A stretch of DNA of 64,000 nucleotides. It comes from Pseudochrobactrum asaccharolyticum. GTDB lineage: Bacteria > Pseudomonadota > Alphaproteobacteria > Rhizobiales > Rhizobiaceae. The position numbers and the translations under genes are program-made. The stretch is from assembly GCF_003314995.1 (NCBI RefSeq), contig NZ_QNRH01000003.1, positions 382,553-446,552 on the forward strand, read 5' to 3'. Shown piece after piece: positions 9,549 through 18,440 of this stretch (positions within the stretch are counted from its first letter, which is position 1; each line of letters begins with the position of its first letter). Below the pieces are notes generated by a model. It ran no database searches. It saw only the letters and a list, made by a program, of their open reading frames with translations, and was not told the origin of the DNA.

Positions 9549-10469
9549 ATGAAAACCTATATTATCCGTAAGCTTATCGGCCTGCCGCTGATCCTGATCG
9601 GCGTGTCTCTGCTGATCTTTCTGGCACTGCGTGCATTGCCGGGAGATCCGGCGCGCCTGATGGCGGGGCCAGAAGCGACGCAGGAAGCCGTTGATAATAT
9701 GCGTTCCCGTCTGGGGCTTGATCGCAGTCTGCCGGAACAATATGCACAGTTCGCTTATGGTGCAGTGCAGGGCGATCTTGGCACGTCTATCCGCTCAAAA
9801 TTACCAGTGACCAGTGAAATATCTGAGCGTTTGCCCTATACACTGGCTTTGACCCTGACAGCCTATTTGCTGGCGATGGCCATCGGTGTGCCGGCGGGTA
9901 TGCTCGGAGCAATTTACCGCCATGGCTGGCCGGATCAGATGGTGATGTTTCTGGCGATTATGGGCGCTTCCATCGCCAATTTCTGGCTGGCTTTAATGGC
10001 GATGAACACGTTTTCCGTCAAACTCGGCTGGTTGCCGCTGCTCGGTGCATCAAGCTGGAAAAGCTTTATCCTGCCATCTGTGACACTGGCTGTTCTGCCT
10101 GCCGCGCTCATTGCCCGTATGACGCGTTCGAGCATGATTGAAGTGCTGGGGCAGGACTTTATTCGTACAGCACGAGCCAAAGGTGTCTCTGTTGCTGCTA
10201 TTTATTGGCGTCATGCTCTGCGCAATGCACTGATCCCGATCATCACCATTGTCGGGTTGAATTTCGGCGCTCTGATAGGCGGTGCTGTTGTCACAGAATC
10301 TGTATTCAACTGGCCCGGCATCGGTCGTCTGCTGGTGGATGCTGTGCGCTATCGTGATTATCCGGTCATTCAGGGCGTTACACTTGTTGCAGTTACCGGT
10401 GTTGTCATGGCGAATTTCATTGCTGAGCTGCTGATTGCAACGCTCAATCCGCGCATAAGGTTTAACTGA
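9549..10469 (+). CDS. Peptide ABC transporter permease (DppB type)
   Basis: Inner-membrane subunit of the peptide importer. 306 residues, six likely membrane segments, with the N-terminal motif ALPGDPARLMAG typical of DppB/OppB and the EAA-type loop IRTARAKGVSVAAIYWRHALRNA near residue 203. It ends in the family-typical LNPRIRFN. The stop overlaps the start of the DppC-like gene (TGATG). Confidence 0.93.
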   Translation: MKTYIIRKLIGLPLILIGVSLLIFLALRALPGDPARLMAGPEATQEAVDNMRSRLGLDRSLPEQYAQFAYGAVQGDLGTSIRSKLPVTSEISERLPYTLALTLTAYLLAMAIGVPAGMLGAIYRHGWPDQMVMFLAIMGASIANFWLALMAMNTFSVKLGWLPLLGASSWKSFILPSVTLAVLPAALIARMTRSSMIEVLGQDFIRTARAKGVSVAAIYWRHALRNALIPIITIVGLNFGALIGGAVVTESVFNWPGIGRLLVDAVRYRDYPVIQGVTLVAVTGVVMANFIAELLIATLNPRIRFN

Positions 10470-11338
10470 TGACAAATGCTAATCTTATCGCCGGATCATC
10501 GCGCCGCAGCACATTCATGCGCTGCATGCATTGGCTGGCTCAACATCCCAGCATTACCATTGGCGGTTTTCTGGTTTCTCTGATTGTGCTATGCGCAATT
10601 TTTGCGCCACTTCTGACCGGTGCCGATCCCTATGAACAGGACTTGCTGAGTACAATGCTGCCGCCGTCATGGGAGCATCCCTTCGGGACAGATGACAGCG
10701 GACGCGATATTTTTGCGCGCGTGGTTTACGGGGCACGTATCTCCCTGCTGGAGGTCACACTGGGTGTCGGACTTGCTATTATCAGTGGTGTTCCGCTTGG
10801 TATCTTGTCAGGCATGGCAGGCAAGCGCGTTGATGCGGTGATTATGTGGTGCATGGATGTGCTGTTTGCCTTTCCGGGCATCGTGCTGGCCATCCTGCTG
10901 GTTTCCATTCTCGGCAGCAGTCTGGTCAACCTGCTGGTGGCAATTGCGATTTTCTCCATCCCTGTCTATGCACGTCTTGCCCGTAATCTGACCTTGGGGT
11001 TGCGCTCGATGGATTATGTGGAAGCGGCAATTTCTCTCGGGCTACGGCGCTGGCGGGTGATGACCCATTATATTCTGCCAAACGCCATCGGGCCGATTAT
11101 CGTACAGTCCACCCTGACAGCCGGTACGGTAATTTTGTCGGCAGCCAGCCTTTCTTTCCTTGGCCTTGGTGCGCAACCGCCTTTGCCGGAATGGGGAGCA
11201 ATGATGTCGAGCGGGCGCAATTATCTCGGTGTGAATATTTATATGTCGCTGTTTCCGGGTATCGCGGTCATGATAACCGTTCTTGGTTTTAACATTCTTG
11301 GTGACGGCCTGCGCGATCTTCTGGATCCGCGCCGTTGA
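10469..11338 (+). CDS. Peptide ABC transporter permease (DppC type)
   Basis: Second inner-membrane subunit. 289 residues; the periplasmic motif HPFGTDDSGRDIF near residue 70 and the coupling loop YVEAAISLGLRRWRV near residue 181 are diagnostic of DppC/OppC, and the protein ends GDGLRDLLDPRR. AAGG lies ahead of the ATG, which overlaps the preceding stop. It overlaps or abuts the ROK kinase gene, showing one operon. Confidence 0.93.
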   Translation: MTNANLIAGSSRRSTFMRCMHWLAQHPSITIGGFLVSLIVLCAIFAPLLTGADPYEQDLLSTMLPPSWEHPFGTDDSGRDIFARVVYGARISLLEVTLGVGLAIISGVPLGILSGMAGKRVDAVIMWCMDVLFAFPGIVLAILLVSILGSSLVNLLVAIAIFSIPVYARLARNLTLGLRSMDYVEAAISLGLRRWRVMTHYILPNAIGPIIVQSTLTAGTVILSAASLSFLGLGAQPPLPEWGAMMSSGRNYLGVNIYMSLFPGIAVMITVLGFNILGDGLRDLLDPRR

Positions 11339-11349
11339 GGCACGCATCG

Positions 11350-12300
11350 ATGCAGTATTCAGAAACTTCAAACACAATTCCGGTTTTCGCAGCGGATGTG
11401 GGCGGTTCATTTATCCGTCTGGCATTCTCGCCGGAATCGGGAGAGCTTGTGCCTCTTGATAAAGTGACAACACCGGTTGATGACTGGTCAGCATTTGTAC
11501 AAGCACTCAAAACATTGCTGAATAAGCATGGCGGAGATAATCAGGCACCGCTTGCTTTGTCGATTGCGGGACTGATTGATCCGGCAGACGGGCGGGCATT
11601 CTCAGCCAATATTCCGTGTATCAACGGCCATGTGCTTGATCAGGAGCTTGAGCAACATCTCGGACGTCGAGTGGTTGCTGTCAATGATGCCGACAGTCTG
11701 GCACTGGCCGAAGCTGGTGAAGGCGCAGGTGCAGGCCATCGCGTTGTGTTTTGCGCAGTTCTTGGTACCGGTGTCGGCGGCGGCCTTGTCAATGAAGGGC
11801 GCCTGATACGCGGTGCCGGCGGCATCACCGGCGAATGGGGGCATGGGCCGATCCTCAACACGATGCTAGAGTTAGAGGGTGAAGCAAACCCGCTTTATAT
11901 ACCACGCTTTTCCTGTGGTTGCGGGCAAAAGGGTTGCGTTGACACTATTGGCGGTGCACGGGGCATCGAGCGGCTTCATCGGTATTTGCACAATGAAGAA
12001 AGTGACAGCCGCACAATTGTGACAGGCTGGGAGCAGGGGGCTGAAAAGCCCAAACGCACTATTGAGGTCTATCTGCACCTTATGGCTGATCCGCTGGCAG
12101 CCGTGATCAATATTACCGGCGCATCCATCGTACCGGTTGGCGGAGGTCTGACAAGTGCTGAGAAGCTTATTCAGGCGCTGGATCGGGCAGTCAGAGCGCG
12201 GATTTTACGACGGATTGAGCAGCCGGTTGTTGTGCCCGGTCGGTTCCGCAGTGAAGGCGGATTGATCGGTGCAGCTATATCCGCGCGGCAATTATCATAG
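11350..12300 (+). CDS. ROK family sugar kinase (N-acetylhexosamine kinase-like)
   Basis: Cytoplasmic kinase predicted to phosphorylate a hexose or N-acetylhexosamine. 317 residues from ATG 11350, preferred over TTG 11335 because GAGG lies nine bases upstream. Visible motifs: phosphate-binding AADVGGSFIRLAF at the N-terminus, VNDADSLALAEA (catalytic Asp) near residue 110, GTGVGGGL, and the zinc motif CGCGQKGCVDT near residue 190. No DNA-binding domain is present, unlike the ROK repressor at 6625. Its place in a peptide-transporter operon suggests that the imported compound carries a sugar, for example a muropeptide; that is inference. Confidence 0.87.
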   Translation: MQYSETSNTIPVFAADVGGSFIRLAFSPESGELVPLDKVTTPVDDWSAFVQALKTLLNKHGGDNQAPLALSIAGLIDPADGRAFSANIPCINGHVLDQELEQHLGRRVVAVNDADSLALAEAGEGAGAGHRVVFCAVLGTGVGGGLVNEGRLIRGAGGITGEWGHGPILNTMLELEGEANPLYIPRFSCGCGQKGCVDTIGGARGIERLHRYLHNEESDSRTIVTGWEQGAEKPKRTIEVYLHLMADPLAAVINITGASIVPVGGGLTSAEKLIQALDRAVRARILRRIEQPVVVPGRFRSEGGLIGAAISARQLS

Positions 12301-12309
12301 GGGCATAAC

Positions 12310-13035
12310 ATGAAGAAGATGCTGGAAATTTGCGTTGATGATCCGGAAGGGTTGGCTGTCGCGCTTGAGGGTGGCGCAGACAGAATTGAACTCTGCTCCA
12401 GTCTCGATAGCGGCGGACTAACACCGACAGCCGGATTGATCGCGCAGGCCGCTTTGGCACCGGTTCCGGTCTATGCCATGATCCGTCCGCGCGCCGGTAA
12501 TTTCTGCTTCACTGCATTGGAATCCGAAGCCATGTTGCAGGAAATAGATGCGATGCGCAAAACCGGACTTGCCGGCGTGGTACTAGGTGCTTCAACACAT
12601 GATAACCAGCTGGATATCGCGCTGTTGCAACGCTTGATTGCGCGGGCAAAGGGGATGGGACTAACGCTGCATCGGGCTTTTGATTTAGTGCCGGAGCCGT
12701 TTGAGGCATTGGAACAGGCAATTGAGATGGGCTTTGAACGTATTCTGACCTCCGGCCAGCAATTAAAGGCAATTGACGGGCTTGATCTGCTGCAACAACT
12801 GGTACAGCGAGCAGCTGGCCGGATTTCAATCATGCCGGGCAGCGGCGTGAATGTTGAAAATGCGCGAAAGATTTTGCAGGTAACCGGTGTGCATGAAATT
12901 CACAGCTCAGGACGCATCAGCCAACCTAATCCGGATGTGAGAAGTGTGGAGCTGGGTTTTGCCCCGCCAGTCTTTTCACAAACCTCTGCTTCCAATATCC
13001 GGCAGATAAAAGATATTGTTGAGACTGCACATTAA
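12310..13035 (+). CDS. cutC: CutC family protein
   Basis: TIM-barrel protein of the CutC family, named for a copper-tolerance phenotype in Escherichia coli that later work did not clearly support; its reaction is unknown. 241 residues: N-terminal ICVDDPEGLAVALEGGADRIELC, central MIRPRAGNF near residue 57, LHRAFDL near residue 119, and ITSGQ-like LTSGQQ near residue 144, followed by MPGSGVN. It starts ten bases after the kinase stop and closes the operon. Its presence beside a sugar kinase and peptide transporter fits a catabolic rather than a metal role here. Confidence 0.9.
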   Translation: MKKMLEICVDDPEGLAVALEGGADRIELCSSLDSGGLTPTAGLIAQAALAPVPVYAMIRPRAGNFCFTALESEAMLQEIDAMRKTGLAGVVLGASTHDNQLDIALLQRLIARAKGMGLTLHRAFDLVPEPFEALEQAIEMGFERILTSGQQLKAIDGLDLLQQLVQRAAGRISIMPGSGVNVENARKILQVTGVHEIHSSGRISQPNPDVRSVELGFAPPVFSQTSASNIRQIKDIVETAH

Positions 13036-13072
13036 CGTTTTGCATGAAGTTGTTTTTGATGATTTTGTTCTC

Positions 13073-13975
13073 TCATTGAAATACCGGCACTGTCTCGGTT
13101 TCGAGGGTTGAGAACAACCAGTCAATGAAAACACGGACAATAGGTGCTGCACGTGCTTCGTGACGGCAGGTTACAAAAAACGCATCATTGGCAGGAACTG
13201 TGTAATCAAAGGGTACGATTAACTCACCGCGGGCAATGAGATTGCTGACTGTCAGGGTATCGCCCAATGCTACGCCCTGATTGTGGAGTGCGGCTTCAAT
13301 CGAAAGTCGCGCATCGCTGAAATAGTGCTGTCTGCCGCGAGGGACAGATTTAGCTTCTGCAACCGTAGACCATGTATTCCACTCGCGCCCGTCATCACCA
13401 TGCAGGATCGTATGGTTCTGAAGATCACGCAAAGACCGCAACGGCTGCTTGTTCAGCAATGTCGGACTGATAACAGGAAACAGTTCCAGCCTGCTCCATA
13501 GACGTGACCAATGATCACCGCATTTTCCGTCACCATAAAGTAGGCACAGATCAATATCGCGGCTTTGCAGATTGGCCGGATCATTGGACGGAACCAGTGT
13601 CAGTTGGATTTCTGGGAACTGCTGTGTGAACAAATGTAAACGCGGGATCATCCATAATGAGAGCAGCGCAGGCACGCAGGCAACTTTTAACCGTCCGCTT
13701 GTCGCCGGTCTGGTGACGGCTGTTGTTGCGGCTGCAATTTCAGCAAAAGCATGGCTGACAGCAGGGAGAAGAAATGCGCCCTGTGCTGTAAGTTTGAGCC
13801 GTTTTCCGCCTCTTTCAAACAGCGTTACATCGAGGAAGAGCTCCAGTGCACGGATTTGATGACTGATAGCGCCGTGAGTAACATTCAGTTCCTGTGCTGC
13901 GGCCGTAACCGACCCGCAGCGTGCAGTTGCTTCAAATGCACGGAGAGGATTGAGGGGTGGCAGGCGATTGGTCAT
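13073..13975 (-). CDS. LysR family regulator (GcvA-like)
   Basis: DNA-binding activator/repressor, 300 residues from ATG 13975, chosen because GAGGGAGA lies six bases upstream; the longer in-frame start at 13993 has no such site. N-terminal helix-turn-helix PLRAFEATARCGSVTAAAQELNVTHGAISHQIRALE is typical of the GcvA/AmpR subgroup, followed by a substrate-binding domain. It is divergent from the agmatinase-polyamine transport operon and probably regulates it. A dyad lies in its own leader (13989-14019). Confidence 0.88.
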   Translation of the reverse strand: MTNRLPPLNPLRAFEATARCGSVTAAAQELNVTHGAISHQIRALELFLDVTLFERGGKRLKLTAQGAFLLPAVSHAFAEIAAATTAVTRPATSGRLKVACVPALLSLWMIPRLHLFTQQFPEIQLTLVPSNDPANLQSRDIDLCLLYGDGKCGDHWSRLWSRLELFPVISPTLLNKQPLRSLRDLQNHTILHGDDGREWNTWSTVAEAKSVPRGRQHYFSDARLSIEAALHNQGVALGDTLTVSNLIARGELIVPFDYTVPANDAFFVTCRHEARAAPIVRVFIDWLFSTLETETVPVFQ

Positions 13976-13988
13976 GCAAAATCTCCCT

Positions 13989-14019
13989 CTCACAATATGT
14001 GAGTTATTCTCACATGAGG
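13989..14019. promoter_or_regulatory. Dyad cluster in LysR-agmatinase spacer, putative operator
   Basis: CTCACA-ATA-TGTGAG at 13989-14003 is a perfect dyad, and CTCACATGAG at 14010-14019 repeats the half-site. The pair lies just ahead of the LysR start codon, where a bound protein could repress the LysR gene and act on the divergent operon. Assignment to this LysR protein is inference. Confidence 0.45.
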
Positions 14020-14180
14020 TATGGGGTTAATGTCAATTGATTTTCATCTGAAATTGCCTCCTAATTATCGAAAGATTTTAAAAAAGATCCGCGGGGACGG
14101 GCAAATATAAAAACGGATCAAATATCCGTCGATCTGAGCATTGTTGTTGATCCCCGTCAGAAACGCTGAGGAGAACGGTA

Positions 14181-15239
14181 ATGGCATGGGATGCAAATAA
14201 GCTGGATGAACTACGTGCTAAATATGGTGAAAGCCATGGCGGCGAAATGTTTGATCCGGTTTTTCAGAAAGTTGCAGCAAAAATATTTAACGAAAGCGGC
14301 ACGCGTGTTGCGCCTTATGCTGGTATGCCAACACTTCTGACTGCGCCGCATTTGGCTGTCGATGCGGAAACACCGGATTTTGGCGATCTGCAGGTGGCGC
14401 TTCTCGGTGTGCCGATGGATCTTGGCGTGACAAACCGCACCGGCTCACGTTTCGGGCCGCGCGCCTTGCGTACAATTGAACGCATCGGTCCTTACAATCA
14501 TGTGCTTGGCTGTACGCCGCTTCATGAATTGCGGGTTGCTGATATCGGAGATGTGCCTTTTCGCAGTCGTTACCGGCTGGAAATGAGCCATGACGATATT
14601 GAAAAGCGCGTTAGCCAAATTGTGGATGCGGGAGTTATTCCGCTTTCTGTCGGCGGCGACCACTCCATAACGCATCCGATCTTGAAAGCGGTGGGTAAAA
14701 AACGTCCGGTTGGTATGATCCATATTGATGCCCATTGTGACACCGGCGGTGCCTATGACCTGACCAAATTCCATCATGGCGGGCCGTTTCGTAATGCGGT
14801 GCTGGACGGTGTGCTTGATCCGACCCGTGTTATTCAGATCGGTATTCGCGGGTCATCCGAATATCTTTGGGAGTTCTCGTATGAATCCGGCATGACAGTG
14901 ATCCATGCGGAAGAAGTGACGGGCATGGGCATTCCGGCTATTATTAAGAAGGCGAAAGCCATTATTGGTGACGGGCCGACTTATTTGTCTTTTGATATTG
15001 ATAGCCTTGATCCAAGTTTTGCACCGGGTACAGGTACTCCGGAGGTGGGAGGACTGACAACACGCGAAGTGCTGGAACTGTTGCGCGGGCTGAAAGGTAT
15101 TAATCTGGTTGGCGGTGATGTGGTGGAGGTTGCGCCACAATATGATGCGATGACCAATACGGCACATGCCGGTGCACAGGTTTTGTTTGAAATTCTCAGC
15201 CTGATGGTTTTCAGTCCTGCAATAACGGGTCTGCGATAA
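14181..15239 (+). CDS. Agmatinase-family ureohydrolase
   Basis: Binuclear manganese hydrolase that releases urea from a guanidino compound (agmatine, guanidinobutyrate or similar). 352 residues, longer than Escherichia coli SpeB (about 306) by an N-terminal extension. Metal-binding motifs are intact: GGDHSIT near residue 155, HIDAHCDT near residue 180 and SFDIDSLDPSFAPGTGTP near residue 269. GAGGAGA lies before ATG 14181. It precedes a polyamine-type ABC importer and is divergent from a LysR regulator, so it likely degrades an imported guanidino compound to a polyamine or amino acid. Which of the subfamilies it belongs to cannot be decided by eye. Confidence 0.9.
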   Translation: MAWDANKLDELRAKYGESHGGEMFDPVFQKVAAKIFNESGTRVAPYAGMPTLLTAPHLAVDAETPDFGDLQVALLGVPMDLGVTNRTGSRFGPRALRTIERIGPYNHVLGCTPLHELRVADIGDVPFRSRYRLEMSHDDIEKRVSQIVDAGVIPLSVGGDHSITHPILKAVGKKRPVGMIHIDAHCDTGGAYDLTKFHHGGPFRNAVLDGVLDPTRVIQIGIRGSSEYLWEFSYESGMTVIHAEEVTGMGIPAIIKKAKAIIGDGPTYLSFDIDSLDPSFAPGTGTPEVGGLTTREVLELLRGLKGINLVGGDVVEVAPQYDAMTNTAHAGAQVLFEILSLMVFSPAITGLR

Positions 15240-15333
15240 TACGTCAGATAAAGTGAGATTGATTTAAGTTCAAATTTATACATAAATTCACTGGGGAGAT
15301 TGGCAGTTTATATCTGCCGCTGGGAGGAAGATA

Positions 15334-16413
15334 ATGACGATTATGTCGATGAACCGACGCACTGTATTGGGCGCGGGATTGGCTGGCATATCAGTATTGG
15401 CCATGCCTGGTATTTTACGCGCGCAGGACAAATCCTTGAAAGTCGGCGTCTATGGCGGCTACTTCAAAGATTCATTTGATAAGAATATTTTTCCGGAATT
15501 CACTAAAGCAACCGGTATTGCGGTGGAGTCGATTGCTGAACCGACAGGTGAGGCGTGGCTGGTGCAGCTCTCACAGGCTGCCCGTGCCGGACAGGCTCCG
15601 GCAGACGTTTCAATGATGTCGCAGGTGGCGATGCTGAAAGGTCAGGCCAATGAGCTTTGGGCACCGCTTGATTTAGACAAGATCAAAAACAGCTCGAATT
15701 TGCTGGATCGCTTTATCAATAAATATCCTGACGGTCGTGTTGCCGGTATTGGTGCTGTGTCGTGGTATATTACACTTGTCACTAATACGGATGTTTATAA
15801 AGAACCTCCGACTTCTTGGGCAGCACTGTGGGATCCGGCCAACAAGGATAAGCTTGGACTGCTGGCTTTGGTTTCTAACTCCTTTTTGCTGGACGTGACT
15901 GCAAAAACCTATTTTGACGGGCCGGAAATTCTGGATGCGGAAGAAGGTATTCTCAAGGTTTTTGACAAATTAGCGGAAGTAAAACCGAATGTCCGGCTGT
16001 GGTATCGGGATGAGGCGCAGTTTGAGCAGGCGCTGAAATCCGGTGAAATTCCGATGGGGCAATATTATCACGATGTCACGGGGCTTGCGGCCGCTGACGG
16101 TAACCCTGTCCGTTCAACCTTCCCGAAAGAAGGCGGCATTCAGGATGCGGGCAGCTGGGCATTATCCAGTGCATCCAAGAAGAGCGAAGAGGCGCATATT
16201 TTCATTGATTATATGTGTCAGCCTGCCATTCAGGCGACGCTTGCCCGTAAAGTCGGTACATCGCCGACTGTCAAACGCGACAGTATGGATTTGACTGCTG
16301 AAGAATTTGCAGCGGTATCATCTGATATTGATCCGGTCATTCCGCGTTTTGCCATGTATCAGACACGTGCTGACTGGCTTAATCAAAAATGGACGGAAAT
16401 GATCGCCGGTTAA
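15334..16413 (+). CDS. Polyamine-type ABC transporter substrate-binding protein (PotD/PotF family)
   Basis: Periplasmic binding protein for spermidine/putrescine-like or related cationic compounds. 359 residues with a twin-arginine-like signal (NRRTVLGAG, hydrophobic stretch, cleavage after LRAQ), so export may use the Tat path. The body has the family 1/6 look: KVGVYGGYFKDSF at the mature start, PTGEAWLVQLSQAARAGQAPADV, and a C-terminal DWLNQKWTEMIAG. GGGAGGAAG precedes ATG 15334. A stem-loop and then the ATPase gene follow. Confidence 0.88.
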   Translation: MTIMSMNRRTVLGAGLAGISVLAMPGILRAQDKSLKVGVYGGYFKDSFDKNIFPEFTKATGIAVESIAEPTGEAWLVQLSQAARAGQAPADVSMMSQVAMLKGQANELWAPLDLDKIKNSSNLLDRFINKYPDGRVAGIGAVSWYITLVTNTDVYKEPPTSWAALWDPANKDKLGLLALVSNSFLLDVTAKTYFDGPEILDAEEGILKVFDKLAEVKPNVRLWYRDEAQFEQALKSGEIPMGQYYHDVTGLAAADGNPVRSTFPKEGGIQDAGSWALSSASKKSEEAHIFIDYMCQPAIQATLARKVGTSPTVKRDSMDLTAEEFAAVSSDIDPVIPRFAMYQTRADWLNQKWTEMIAG

Positions 16414-16458
16414 AAACAGCGCGACATCGGTTTTCCGTCGCGTTTTGCATATTCATAA

Positions 16459-16487
16459 CTCCTGTCAGGTTTTGTCCCTGACGGGAG
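16459..16487 (+). other. Intercistronic stem-loop after polyamine-binding-protein gene
   Basis: Inverted repeat CTCCTGTCAGG / CCTGACGGGAG, 11 pairs with one G-U, around a seven-base loop. No U-run follows. It occupies the only sizeable gap of the operon, directly after the binding-protein gene. A smaller stem (CGCGAC/GTCGCG) lies just before it. Confidence 0.7.
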
Positions 16488-16551
16488 CACCTTAAGGCAA
16501 TTGCCAATATTCAATATTATGCGCGTTTGAGGGCAGGTAAGAAGGATAAGC

Positions 16552-17589
16552 ATGTCGGGACTTGCACTTCAGAATATTGTGAAAGAATTCGGGAATTTTC
16601 GTGCAGTCAATAATGTTGATCTGCATGTACCTCACGGCACATTCGTTTGTATGCTGGGGCCGTCCGGCTGCGGGAAGACAACATTACTACGCATGATCGC
16701 AGGTCTTGACCTGCCAACTACTGGCAAAATTGCGCTAGATGATCAGGATATTACCCGCATGCCGACCCATAAACGGGAGCTCGGCATGGTGTTTCAGTCA
16801 CTGGCATTGTTCCCGCATTTATCGGTGGGAGAGAATATTGCTTATCCGTTGCGGATCCGTGGTGCAGGTAAGCAAGAGCAAAAACAGCGTGTGGATGAAC
16901 TTCTGGATATGATCCATCTCAAGGGGTTCGCTGACCGGCCTGTGGCTAAGTTATCCGGCGGGCAACGACAGCGCGTGGCTATTGCCCGTGCCTTGACGAT
17001 AGCGCCAAAACTATTTTTGCTTGATGAACCACTCTCGGCGCTGGACGCAAAATTGCGCGAAGCAATGCAGGTTGAGTTGCGGCAACTACAACAGAGGCTT
17101 GGTATTACGACCATTGTTGTGACGCATGATCAGCGTGAAGCAATGACAATGGCTGATACGGTTGTGGTGATGAATGGCGGCGAAATTCGTCAGGTTGCTC
17201 CGCCAATTGAAATTTATCGTCGACCGGCGGATAGTTTTGTGGCCGATTTTATCGGGCAAACTAATTTGCTGGAACTCGAGAAAGATGCCGCTCAGCGCGT
17301 GCTGGCCTTCGGGCAAGTGGTTGAGGCTGTCACTATGCCTGACGATCTTGCCAAGGGTATTCTATGTGTACGCCCTGAGGATATTGAGCTTATTGCGCCG
17401 CGCGAAGGCGTTCTGTCAGGTCAGGTGTCTTTTATTCGCGATCTGGGCGCAACAACAGAAACTTTCATTGACATTGCCGGCAGGCAAATTGTTGCGGTTT
17501 CAACGCAAAGAGAGAATACGCAAATTAAAGTCGGGCAGATGGTTGGTATTGCGTTTGCTCAGGATAACAGCGTGGTGCTGCGCAAATGA
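16552..17589 (+). CDS. Polyamine-type ABC transporter ATPase (PotA family)
   Basis: Cytoplasmic ATPase energising the importer. 345 residues: Walker A GPSGCGKTT near residue 36, Q-loop VFQSLALFPH, signature [15 protein letters not shown] near residue 134, Walker B LFLLDEPLSALD, switch His in VVTHDQREA, and a C-terminal TOBE-type domain (residues 240-345). AAGGA precedes the ATG. Its stop overlaps the first permease start by four bases. Confidence 0.93.
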   Translation: MSGLALQNIVKEFGNFRAVNNVDLHVPHGTFVCMLGPSGCGKTTLLRMIAGLDLPTTGKIALDDQDITRMPTHKRELGMVFQSLALFPHLSVGENIAYPLRIRGAGKQEQKQRVDELLDMIHLKGFADRPVAKLSGGQRQRVAIARALTIAPKLFLLDEPLSALDAKLREAMQVELRQLQQRLGITTIVVTHDQREAMTMADTVVVMNGGEIRQVAPPIEIYRRPADSFVADFIGQTNLLELEKDAAQRVLAFGQVVEAVTMPDDLAKGILCVRPEDIELIAPREGVLSGQVSFIRDLGATTETFIDIAGRQIVAVSTQRENTQIKVGQMVGIAFAQDNSVVLRK

Positions 17590-18440
17590 GACGTGAACCG
17601 CCACAGCATTTAAGTGATTATATGCCGATCCTGTTTCCGGCATTGATGCTGATTGTGTTTTTTGTGGTTCCGTTCGGAACAATGATTGCGGTGAGTTTTT
17701 TCAAGCGTCAGGCAGGCGGGTTTTATACAACAGATTTCGTGCTGGATAATTATGCCCGTTTCATATCAACGTTTTTTGGCGGTGTGCTGAGCTTCTCAGT
17801 GGGGCTGTCAATTCTGGTCGCAGTTTGCTGCGTTATATTGGCTTTACCTTTCACCTACTTATTAACGCGGATGCAAAAACAAGTGCAGGTCGTGTGGCTG
17901 GTAGCGCTGTTGTCAATTCTGTCCTTGTCAGAGGTGATCATCGGCTTTGCCTGGTCAACTCTGTTCTCCCGCACGGCAGGGATTACCAATATTTTGGTTC
18001 TGTTAGGGTTGATGCAGGAGCCTGTGGCATTAACGCCGAGTTTTGGTGCCGTTTTGACAGGCATGGTTTATCAGGCGTTTCCCTATACCGTGCTCGTTTT
18101 ATTTCCTGCACTTGTGCGACTTGATCCGACGCTGACAGAGGCCGCACGAACACTGGGAGCGTCGCCTGTCAAAGCTTTTGCAACGGTCGTTATTCCTGCC
18201 TTGCGCAATACGATTATTGCTACATTGATCATGGTGTTTATCTTTGCGCTGGGAAGTTATTTGCTGCCGCAACTCTTGGGGCGTCCGCAGCACTGGACTT
18301 TGTCGGTATTGATCACCGATCAGGCGATTTACCAGTCCAATATGCCGTTTGCTGCAGCAATGGCTGTCTTTCTGGTGTTGGTAACGCTTGGCTTGGTGGC
18401 GCTGACAGTGATTGCCGGTAAAAAAGGAGAAACAGCATGA
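17586..18440 (+). CDS. Polyamine-type ABC transporter permease (PotB family)
   Basis: Inner-membrane subunit, 284 residues with about six membrane segments and the coupling loop LTEAARTLGASPVKAFATVVIPALRN near residue 182. Translationally coupled to PotA-like (ATGA) and PotC-like (ATGA) genes. Confidence 0.92.
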   Translation: MRREPPQHLSDYMPILFPALMLIVFFVVPFGTMIAVSFFKRQAGGFYTTDFVLDNYARFISTFFGGVLSFSVGLSILVAVCCVILALPFTYLLTRMQKQVQVVWLVALLSILSLSEVIIGFAWSTLFSRTAGITNILVLLGLMQEPVALTPSFGAVLTGMVYQAFPYTVLVLFPALVRLDPTLTEAARTLGASPVKAFATVVIPALRNTIIATLIMVFIFALGSYLLPQLLGRPQHWTLSVLITDQAIYQSNMPFAAAMAVFLVLVTLGLVALTVIAGKKGETA

